A stretch of 5,496 nt of DNA, taken from NCBI GenBank assembly GCA_028276345.1, contig JAPYWM010000100.1:1-5496 (forward strand), read 5' to 3'. The translations under genes and the position numbers were made by a program. Position 1 is the first letter of the stretch; the number at the start of each line of letters is the position of its first letter. Below are positions 1 through 5,496 of this stretch, piece after piece. This DNA is from Sphingobacterium sp. (GTDB taxonomy: Bacteria > Bacteroidota > Bacteroidia > SpSt-205). Below the pieces are notes generated by a model. It was not told the origin of the DNA. It made no database searches and saw only the letters and a program-made list of their open reading frames with translations.

Positions 1-275
1 TCCGCCAAATCGCCTACAACGCCGGCGTAGAAGGCGCCATCATCGTAGAAAAAGTCAAGGAAGGCCAAGGCGACTTTGGCTGGAATGCCCGCACCGAGCA
101 GTTCGAAAACCTCTTTGAGTCGGGCGTCATTGACCCCACCAAAGTATCTCGGACCGCCCTCGAAAATGCCGCCTCTATCGCTTCCCTCCTCCTCACCACC
201 GAATGCGTGATCGTGGAGGAACCCGAAGAAGAAAAGGCTCCGGCTCGTCCCGGCGACGGCGACATGGACTTCTAA
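1..275 (+). CDS. groEL: Chaperonin GroEL (Hsp60), C-terminal end, 5' truncated by window edge
   Basis: This is the 3' end of the ATP-dependent protein-folding chaperonin of the cytoplasm, which works as a double heptameric ring with GroES. The first complete codon is at 3 and 90 residues precede the TAA at 273-275. The visible part is the final equatorial-domain segment. It contains NAGVEGAIIVEKV, a GDFGWNA turn, the nucleotide-pocket segment GVIDPTKVSRTALENAASIA and the helix LLLTTECVIVEEP. The Asp at codon 132-134 in IDPTKV aligns with E. coli GroEL Asp495, which contacts the nucleotide. The protein ends in an acidic/proline stretch and GDGDMDF, so the Gly-Gly-Met repeat tail of E. coli and many other GroELs is absent. 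A strong terminator follows 26 bp later, so groEL is the last gene of its transcript. The groES partner would lie outside the window. Identification is firm from family knowledge. Confidence 0.96.
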   Translation, partial: RQIAYNAGVEGAIIVEKVKEGQGDFGWNARTEQFENLFESGVIDPTKVSRTALENAASIASLLLTTECVIVEEPEEEKAPARPGDGDMDF

Positions 276-301
276 GAAACCCTCCTTCAAAGACCTCTTT
301 A

Positions 302-335
302 CCCCTCGGCAGTGCCGAGGGGTTTTTTATTTTCG
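302..335 (+). terminator. Rho-independent terminator downstream of groEL
   Basis: A perfect 9-bp GC-rich inverted repeat (cccctcggc at 302-310, gccgagggg at 314-322) encloses a 3-nt agt loop. It is followed at once by six T residues (323-328) and a further T-rich stretch to 333. It begins 26 bp after the groEL stop and should end the chaperonin transcript. It also separates groEL from the methylase gene, so the latter probably needs its own promoter in roughly 336-392. Confidence 0.95.
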
Positions 336-338
336 GGG

Positions 339-384
339 GCCTAAGCCCACCCTTTGCTTATCTTCGCTGACCTACGCCTAAGCC
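339..384 (+). repeat. Pair of 9-bp direct repeats upstream of the methylase gene
   Basis: The 9-mer gcctaagcc occurs at 339-347 and again at 376-384, 37 bp apart start to start, between the groEL terminator and ATG 393. The first copy sits inside a 12-bp inverted repeat, gggc-ctaa-gccc (337-348); the second keeps only the inner part of that symmetry. Restriction-modification genes are sometimes controlled by repeated operators near their start, so this could be regulatory. With GC-rich DNA and such a short word, coincidence is also plausible. No convincing Bacteroidota-type promoter (TTTG then TAnnTTTG) could be aligned here. Confidence 0.3.
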
Positions 385-392
385 GCCCCGCT

Positions 393-3300
393 ATGGTAGA
401 TCACGAAAGCCTCATCAAGGCCTACGCCCAAAAACTCTTTGAGACCTGTCAGGCCTTAGCGCCTCAGAAGCTCTCCGAAGCAGAATTTCGCCGGCCCATA
501 GACAACCTCTTAGAAGAATTTGCGCAAAAGGCGGGCCTGGGTCCGCTCTTACGGGTCGAGCGAACGCTTACCGGGCGAGGCCGCGCCGATGCCGTCCTGA
601 ACCGCTTAGTTATCGAATACGAGCAGCCCGGCAAGCTCTCGCCTAACCTCACCGATACCGCCACCGCCCATGCCGTGGACCAAGTGAAACGTTACCTCGC
701 CAGCCTCGCCAAAGAAGACCGCCACCAGCTCACTCGCCTCGCCGGCATCGCCTTTGACGGGCAGTATATCGTCTTCGTTCGCTATTACGCCGGAAAGTTT
801 CAAATAGAGCGCCCTGTGGAGGCCAACCTCCCGGCCCTCCAGCGGCTCTTACAATGGCTCTCCGGTACGGGCCCCGGGATCGCCCTCACAGCCCATAACC
901 TCCACCGCGACTTTGCCATGGAGCAGCTGCGCACCCAAAAAATCCTCCACGCCCTCTACAAGGGCCTCCAAAACGCCCTCCCCCAGCACCCTATGGTCCA
1001 AAACCTCTTCGAGCAGTGGCGACTCTTCTTTAGCCAGTCTATTGACTACACCGAGGCCTTCGGCGGAAATAAACTGGAACCCCTCAAAAAATGGGTCGGC
1101 AAAGCCGCCATCACTATCGAAACCGCCGACGAAGCCGAGCAGTTCTTCTTTGTTTTGCATACCTACTTTGCGCTCCTGCTCAAACTTCTGGCCTGGCTCA
1201 CGCTCTCTAAGCACATGGGCCTCAAACTGGGCCTGCCCGTCTTAGGGGAGCTCCGGAGCGCCGATGGCGACACCCTCAAAGCCCGCCTCCAAGATGACTT
1301 AGAGTCGGGCGGCCTCTTCCGTAAATACGGCCTGGCTAACCTCCTGGAAGGCGACTTTTTCACCTGGTACCTCTACGCCTGGAGTCCCGCCATCGAAGAA
1401 GCCCTCCAAACCCTCTTAGGCCGCTTGGATGAATACGATCCCGCCTCCCTCTCCATCTACCCCGAGGAAAGCCGCGACCTCTTCAAAAAGCTCTATCACG
1501 CCCTCCTCCCCCGCGAAATCCGCCACAACCTCGGCGAGTATTACACCCCAGACTGGCTCGCCGAATACCTCCTCCAACGTACCGACAAAACCTTCTTCAC
1601 CGAGCCAGACCCCGAAACCGAACCCACCCTCCGCACCAAACTCGCCCATACCCGTTGGCTCGACCCCGCCTGCGGCTCCGGCACCTTCCTCGTCCTGCTC
1701 ATCGCCCGCTACCGCGAACTCGGCCACCGCCTCTTCCTCCCCGAAGCCGAACTCCTTCGCACCATCACCCAAAACATCGTCGGCTTTGACATCAACCCCT
1801 TAGCGGTGCTGACCGCCCGGGTCAACTACCTCTTAGCCATCGCCGACCTCCTCCAGCACCGCAAAGGCGAAATCACCATCCCCGTCTATCTCGCCGATTC
1901 CGTGCAGACACCGGCCGCTGGCGAAAGCCTCTTCACCGCCCATACCATCCGCTTTGAGACGGCCGCGGGCACCTTCCACATCCCCCGCACCGTCTGTCAG
2001 CCCGGCAGCTTTGACCGCTTTTGCAACCTCTTAGAGGAAAGCATCATTCAGCACCTGAGTCCCCCCGCCTTCGTAGCCCGGCTCACGAAACAGCTGCCTG
2101 ACCTCCCTTGGACCTCAGCCGATACCGAAACCCTCCAAACCACCTACCACCACCTCCAAAAGCTCCACCAGGAAGGCAAAGACGGCATCTGGGCCCGCCT
2201 CCTCAAAAATCTCTTCGCCCCCCTCACCATCGGCCAATTTGACTACATCGTCGGCAACCCCCCCTGGATCAACTGGGAACACCTCCCCGATGGGTATCGC
2301 CAGAGTATTAAGCCTGTCTGGGAACGATACGGACTTTTTCCTCACGGCGGGATGGATACGATCTTGGGCAAGGGGAAAAAGGACATCTCCATGCTAATGA
2401 CCTTCACAGTTATGGATGGACTGCTTCGGACAGGAGGGAAACTCGGCTTTATCATCACCCAATCCGTCTTCAAAACGGCAGGCTCGGGCCAAGGCTTTCG
2501 TCGGTTCCGCATCCCGCAACCCAACAACCAGTTTGTGCCGCTACAGGTTCTCCATGTGGATGACATGGTGGCGCTTCAGCCTTTTGAGGGCGCCTCCAAC
2601 CGCACGGCCGTAATGGTTTTGAAAAAAGGGGGGCCGACCGCTTATCCCGTCCCTTATACCCTTTGGCGAAAGAAAAAAGGGGTGCGCTTCACCTACGATA
2701 GCTCGCTGGCGGAGGTCCTCAGCGCTACGGTGCGCCTACACTTCGCCGCTGAGCCGGTAGACCCCAACGACCCTACCTCCCCCTGGCTCACCGCTCATCC
2801 CCATGCCCTCACGGCCATCTACAAAGTGCGGGGTAAGTCGGATTACAAAGCCCATGAGGGAGTTAACACCGGCGGTGCCAACGCCGTCTACTGGGTAGAA
2901 ATCATAGACCGGCGGCCAGATGGCCTCGTGCTGGTACGTAACCTTACCCAAGGCGCCAAAGTCCAAGTGCCCGAGGTCATTGAAGCCGTGGAATCCGACC
3001 TCCTCTATCCCCTTCTGCGCGGGCGGGATGTGCAGCGCTGGAAAGCAGAGCCTTCGGCATACATCCTGATGGTGCAAGACCCAGAAAAACGGCGAGGTTA
3101 CAGCGAAGAATGGCTGCAGGAAAACTATCCCCGCACCTACGGCTACTTGAAGCGCTTTGAGGAGGTGCTGCGGAAGCGCGCCGCCTTCAAACGTTACTTC
3201 ACCCGCAAAGATAAAAACAATCGCATCGTGGAAACAGGGCCGTTCTACTCCATGTTCAATGTCGGCCCCTACACCTTCGCCCCCTGGAAGGTGGTGTGGA

Positions 3301-3764
3301 CGCGGGTAGCAAATGACATTACAGCGGCTGTAGTAGGTCATGCAAATGTTGCTGGTGAACATAAACCTGTTGTGCCGATAGAAACAGCGACTTTGGTAGA
3401 TTTTACTGATTTTACCGAAGCCCACTACTTCTGTGCTGTCGTGAATTCATGCCCTTGGCGGTTAGTTATTGTTTCGACCGCAGTACATGGCACAGGAGGG
3501 TTTGGATCGCCTAATGTGTTAGAGAAGGCTCGCATTCCCCGTTTTGATCCGGGAAATCCTGTGCATGGTCGGTTAGCGGAGCTGTCTAAGGAGGCGCATG
3601 CGGCGGCGGCGAGGGGGGATGCGCAGGGCCTGCGGGTGATAGAGGCGGAGATAGACCAGCAGGCGGCGCAGGTGTGGGGTCTCAGTGCCGAGGAGCTACG
3701 GGCGGTGCAGGAGAGCCTATCGGAGCTATCGGGCGAGGTGGAGGCGGTGGGGCTGGAGGAGTGA
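393..3764 (+). CDS. Single-chain type IIG-like restriction-modification protein: PD-(D/E)XK-like nuclease region fused to N6-adenine DNA methyltransferase
   Basis: Predicted 1123-aa enzyme that transfers methyl from SAM to adenine N6 at a specific DNA site and possibly cleaves unmodified DNA. Regions in order: a nuclease-like segment (~1-150) with GRADAVL (Asp66), VIEYE (Glu75, Glu77) and Q97-x3-Y101; a helical connector (~170-375); the methylase core with NLGEYYTP (379-386), SAM motif DPACGSG (424-430), FDINPLA (465-471), LADS (500-503) and catalytic NPPW (622-625); and a recognition half (~640-1050) with GVNTGGAN (823-830), LLYPLLRGRDVQRW (870-883) and VGPYTFAPWKVVW (957-969). The C-terminus is helical and charged. 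Motif I preceding motif IV gives the gamma class. ATG 393 is chosen because conserved-looking sequence begins just after it. An in-frame TTG at 354 would add 13 residues; neither has a clear ribosome-binding site. The family is common and mostly uncharacterised. Methylase identity is very secure, nuclease activity is inferred, and the recognition site is unknown. Confidence 0.93.
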   Translation: MVDHESLIKAYAQKLFETCQALAPQKLSEAEFRRPIDNLLEEFAQKAGLGPLLRVERTLTGRGRADAVLNRLVIEYEQPGKLSPNLTDTATAHAVDQVKRYLASLAKEDRHQLTRLAGIAFDGQYIVFVRYYAGKFQIERPVEANLPALQRLLQWLSGTGPGIALTAHNLHRDFAMEQLRTQKILHALYKGLQNALPQHPMVQNLFEQWRLFFSQSIDYTEAFGGNKLEPLKKWVGKAAITIETADEAEQFFFVLHTYFALLLKLLAWLTLSKHMGLKLGLPVLGELRSADGDTLKARLQDDLESGGLFRKYGLANLLEGDFFTWYLYAWSPAIEEALQTLLGRLDEYDPASLSIYPEESRDLFKKLYHALLPREIRHNLGEYYTPDWLAEYLLQRTDKTFFTEPDPETEPTLRTKLAHTRWLDPACGSGTFLVLLIARYRELGHRLFLPEAELLRTITQNIVGFDINPLAVLTARVNYLLAIADLLQHRKGEITIPVYLADSVQTPAAGESLFTAHTIRFETAAGTFHIPRTVCQPGSFDRFCNLLEESIIQHLSPPAFVARLTKQLPDLPWTSADTETLQTTYHHLQKLHQEGKDGIWARLLKNLFAPLTIGQFDYIVGNPPWINWEHLPDGYRQSIKPVWERYGLFPHGGMDTILGKGKKDISMLMTFTVMDGLLRTGGKLGFIITQSVFKTAGSGQGFRRFRIPQPNNQFVPLQVLHVDDMVALQPFEGASNRTAVMVLKKGGPTAYPVPYTLWRKKKGVRFTYDSSLAEVLSATVRLHFAAEPVDPNDPTSPWLTAHPHALTAIYKVRGKSDYKAHEGVNTGGANAVYWVEIIDRRPDGLVLVRNLTQGAKVQVPEVIEAVESDLLYPLLRGRDVQRWKAEPSAYILMVQDPEKRRGYSEEWLQENYPRTYGYLKRFEEVLRKRAAFKRYFTRKDKNNRIVETGPFYSMFNVGPYTFAPWKVVWTRVANDITAAVVGHANVAGEHKPVVPIETATLVDFTDFTEAHYFCAVVNSCPWRLVIVSTAVHGTGGFGSPNVLEKARIPRFDPGNPVHGRLAELSKEAHAAAARGDAQGLRVIEAEIDQQAAQVWGLSAEELRAVQESLSELSGEVEAVGLEE

Positions 3765-3871
3765 GGGGTGGTCTCCCCGGCACCGCAGACAGGGAAGGAT
3801 GAACTTGCGCATTTAGGGGATAGATGGCGCTGCGGTGAGGAGGCGCTACGTATGTGCGGGGGTATTTTTGC
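3765..3871. other. Convergent intergenic gap with a loose inverted repeat
   Basis: This 107-bp gap lies between the stop of the methylase gene (+ strand) and the stop of the FAD reductase gene (- strand). It holds an 8-bp perfect inverted repeat, caccgcag at 3781-3788 and ctgcggtg at 3830-3837, separated by 41 nt. There is also a weaker gggg/cccc pairing at 3765-3778. Neither is followed by a convincing T-tract on either strand, so no standard rho-independent terminator can be called. Termination of the two converging transcripts must rely on something else, or on weak structures here. Confidence 0.45.
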
Positions 3872-5035
3872 CTAAAAGCCCAGGAGCTGCCAGTAGAACT
3901 TTGGCGAGTAAAGCTCAAGACGTTTTTCGGGCTGGAAGAGCATGTCTTGGAGGGTTTTTTGGAGGTCTGGGCGCTGGCTAAGGCGACGCAGAAGCCAGCG
4001 TACCATGAGCGGGGAGCGGCTCAGGCGGTGGAGCCAAGTGCTGACGCGCATTTCGGTTTTGAGCTCGTGGTGGAGGGGCTTTTCATACGTGTCTCGGGCA
4101 TCCCAGGTGAAAAGGTCTGCCGGCTGGGCTCTGAGGATAGCCTGGGCGAGGCGATAGCCGCTCAGGAGGGCATTGCCGATGCCTTCGCCAGTGAAGGGGT
4201 CGACGAGGTGGCCGGCATCCCCAATGAGGGCACAGCCGGGAGCGGTAAGGGGCGCCCCCGCCCGATAAAGCGGAATCCCATGGCCAGCTATGGCTTTTGG
4301 AGCTTTTTCGCCGAGGAGATGCCGAATACCCTGCCGAAACGAGACGCTTCGGGCGATCTGGGGCGGCCCGCCAATACCGATATTCACCTGCCCGCCCGCC
4401 ATGGCAAAGGCCCACCAGTACCCCGGCAAATACGGCGGCACATAATGAAGCTCCAGCTCGCCGGGCATTACAGAATACGCTGCATAGACCCGAATAGCCG
4501 AATAGACGGGCGGCCGGCGCGCGCGCCGATACGTATAGACCCAGGGACGCACCTTGGAGGCGACCCCATCGGCTCCGATGAGATACCGGGCATATAGTCG
4601 CTCCCCCTGCGGGAGGTGGATGACCCAGTGCCGCTCTGCGCGTTCTATGCGCAGGACGGGGGTCTTCGGCCGAAGGCGGATGTTACGGGGCGCCTGGCTC
4701 CAGAGCCAGGCATCCCAGGCATAGCGCGGCGCCGTGAAACCCATTACCTCCCCCGGAAGGGAAAGCCGCACCCTATCCCCCCTATCATTGACAAATACCA
4801 AGGCAGAAGCGCGCAGGACAAAGGACTCGGCCGCCATCTGGCGGATGAGCGCTTCTCCCCCTAAGCGCTGCAGAACCGAGACGACTTTTCCGCTGAGGGC
4901 ATCCCCACAGACTTTGTCGCGAGGGAAGGGAGCCGCTTCTAAGACGAGCGGGCTGAGGCCGCCCTCTGCAAGGTGCCAGGCGCAGGCTAAACCCGCCGGC
5001 CCCCCACCGATGATTACGACATCTTCCACACCCAC
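3872..5035 (-). CDS. Geranylgeranyl reductase family FAD-dependent oxidoreductase
   Basis: Predicted 387-aa flavoprotein of the geranylgeranyl reductase/FixC-like group, which reduces isoprenoid C=C bonds in lipids, quinone side chains or pigments. Seen in order: the N-terminal FAD-binding IGGGPAG (9-15) with Glu33 ending the second beta strand, the family's FPRDKVCGDALSGK loop (37-50), YLIGADG (151-157), the substrate-cavity signature PGYWWAF (204-210), and the second FAD motif GDAGHLVDPFTGEGIG (272-287). The C-terminal ~90 residues are helical and basic, and there is no signal peptide. The start is GTG at 5035; a second GTG at 5029 would also leave the FAD motif intact. Either start overlaps the upstream DUF4286 gene (by 22 or 16 bp), so translational coupling is likely. 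The substrate cannot be read from sequence: menaquinone, a carotenoid or another polyprenyl group are candidates, and a chlorophyll role would require a phototroph. Family confidence is high, substrate confidence low. Confidence 0.88.
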   Translation of the reverse strand: MGVEDVVIIGGGPAGLACAWHLAEGGLSPLVLEAAPFPRDKVCGDALSGKVVSVLQRLGGEALIRQMAAESFVLRASALVFVNDRGDRVRLSLPGEVMGFTAPRYAWDAWLWSQAPRNIRLRPKTPVLRIERAERHWVIHLPQGERLYARYLIGADGVASKVRPWVYTYRRARRPPVYSAIRVYAAYSVMPGELELHYVPPYLPGYWWAFAMAGGQVNIGIGGPPQIARSVSFRQGIRHLLGEKAPKAIAGHGIPLYRAGAPLTAPGCALIGDAGHLVDPFTGEGIGNALLSGYRLAQAILRAQPADLFTWDARDTYEKPLHHELKTEMRVSTWLHRLSRSPLMVRWLLRRLSQRPDLQKTLQDMLFQPEKRLELYSPKFYWQLLGF

Positions 5036-5319
5036 CGGCTGGCGACGAAGCGCCCCTGAAACTCCGGCGGATAAGCCGCCCTTAGGCGTGGCGCCTCCTT
5101 TTCCAGATAAGCCTGGAGATGCGCTTCATGCGGCGCCTCATACAGCACGAGGAAGCGGCGCTTCCCCTGCGGCGCCGCCGGCTCCACCACCTCCCCAAAC
5201 CGATAGCCCCGAAAATACCCCGTCCCAATCACCTCCGGAATATGCGTGTAGTTCATCCACCGGCGCCATGCCTCCGCTATCTCCTCGTCTATCTCCACTT
5301 GCACAGCGTAGAGCAGCAT
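5014..5319 (-). CDS. DUF4286 family protein (small, function unknown)
   Basis: Predicted 101-aa cytoplasmic protein. The pattern matches what I know of DUF4286, a small family largely restricted to Bacteroidota: an opening strand MLLYAVQVEID, then WRRWMNYTHIPEVIGTGYF (19-37), a central strand RRFLVLYEAP, a helix with YLEKEAPRLRAAYPPEF, and the closing QGRFVASR (89-95). The layout suggests an alpha/beta ferredoxin-like fold, which is inference. No catalytic residues are evident and no function is known. ATG 5319 is preferred because family members usually begin directly with the first strand; an in-frame GTG at 5325 would add two residues. No strong ribosome-binding site is seen. The gene starts 2 bp after the TPR gene stop and its 3' end runs into the reductase start, indicating one operon and coupled translation. 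Confidence 0.85.
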   Translation of the reverse strand: MLLYAVQVEIDEEIAEAWRRWMNYTHIPEVIGTGYFRGYRFGEVVEPAAPQGKRRFLVLYEAPHEAHLQAYLEKEAPRLRAAYPPEFQGRFVASRWVWKMS

Positions 5320-5321
5320 AC

Positions 5322-5496
5322 TCACTTAATACGAGTTTCTAAGTACGGCAGGGCCTGAGCGGCCTGCGCATTCTGCGGGTCTAACTCCCGAAGTTTTTTG
5401 TAGGCTTCGTAGGATTTCTGGTAGGCTTCTTTGGACTTGGTATTTTCGGCCTGCAGGTAGTAGTAATATCCCAGATAGGCGTAAGCCTCAATGAGG
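5322..5496 (-). CDS. TPR-containing protein, C-terminal end, 5' truncated by window edge
   Basis: The right edge holds the last 57 codons of a gene entering from outside; the TGA is at 5324-5322. The peptide has a helix-turn-helix pattern: AYAYLGYYYYLQAE, then SKEAYQKSYEAYKKLRELDP, then NAQAAQALPYLETRIK. The small/aromatic residue spacing and the LDPQN element closing a helix pair are typical of tetratricopeptide repeats, which act as protein-interaction scaffolds. Bacteroidota carry many such proteins, often periplasmic or membrane-associated, but the N-terminus that would show a signal peptide is missing. The stop lies 2 bp before the ATG of the DUF4286 gene, so this is the upstream member of the same operon. 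The total length and number of repeats cannot be determined here. Confidence 0.8.
   Translation of the reverse strand, partial: LIEAYAYLGYYYYLQAENTKSKEAYQKSYEAYKKLRELDPQNAQAAQALPYLETRIK

Noticed and set aside
14..265. 83-codon open frame on the - strand opposite groEL
   Set aside because: It is antisense to the highly conserved GroEL C-terminal sequence, so it is not a gene.
336..392. Bacteroidota-type promoter (TTTG at 353-356 as the -33 element)
   Set aside because: No TAnnTTTG-like -7 element occurs at the proper spacing. The best candidate, tacgccta at 373, matches poorly.
1429..1803. 124-codon + strand alternative frame within the methylase gene
   Set aside because: The product is a Pro/Ser/Thr-rich low-complexity string produced by the C-rich coding strand. 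The main frame carries the SAM-binding motif over the same bases.
2736..3425. 229-codon open frame on the - strand inside the methylase gene
   Set aside because: It lies wholly antisense to well-recognised recognition-domain sequence (GVNTGGAN, LLRGRDVQRW, YTFAPWKVVW), has no recognisable domain, and is explained by GC-rich composition.
3613..3769. Canonical G-quadruplex in the G-rich methylase gene end
   Set aside because: Reading by eye I could not find four runs of three or more G with short loops; only two-tier arrangements are possible, so the skew is reported but not a quadruplex.
3854..4597. 247-codon open frame on the + strand opposite the FAD reductase
   Set aside because: The opposite strand encodes intact FAD motifs (GDAGHLVDPFTGEGIG, PGYWWAF). 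The + strand product has no family resemblance and is a GC-driven shadow.
4734..5342. 202-codon open frame on the + strand across the reductase start and DUF4286
   Set aside because: It is antisense to two supported genes, and its product is low-complexity, Pro/Ser/Ala-rich and typical of spurious frames.

Overview
The window looks like a piece of a GC-rich Bacteroidota chromosome (or a close relative). The strongest taxonomic hint is a small DUF4286-type gene, a family I know essentially from that phylum. Weak Shine-Dalgarno signals and a GroEL tail without GGM repeats fit but do not prove it. Aromatic- and Arg-rich proteins could suggest a thermophile, but this is only an impression.

Left edge, + strand (1-335): the last 90 codons of groEL, followed by a textbook rho-independent terminator (perfect 9-bp stem, 3-nt loop, T-tract). 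Centre, + strand (393-3764): one very large gene for a single-chain DNA adenine-N6 methyltransferase. It has an N-terminal PD-(D/E)XK-like nuclease region, a helical connector, a gamma-class methylase core (DPACGSG ... NPPW) and a long C-terminal target-recognition half. This architecture is that of a type IIG restriction-modification enzyme. No separate R, S or other defence gene is visible beside it.

The region 3765-3871 is a short convergent intergenic gap. Right part, - strand, transcribed from the right edge inward: the 3' end of a TPR protein gene, a DUF4286 gene 2 bp later, and a geranylgeranyl-reductase-type FAD oxidoreductase gene that overlaps the DUF4286 gene. These three look like one co-transcribed housekeeping block.

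Functionally, the window is an accessory defence-type gene (the RM-like protein) lodged between two housekeeping units, groEL and the TPR-DUF4286-reductase operon. The most notable sequence signals are in the methylase gene: an E-Y-E in place of the usual E-x-K in the nuclease motif, a long insertion before the catalytic NPPW motif, and a change of base composition and strand skew within the recognition half that suggests mosaic origin. I do not see a clearly new multi-gene system here. There are no tRNA or rRNA genes, CRISPR arrays, insertion sequences or integrases.
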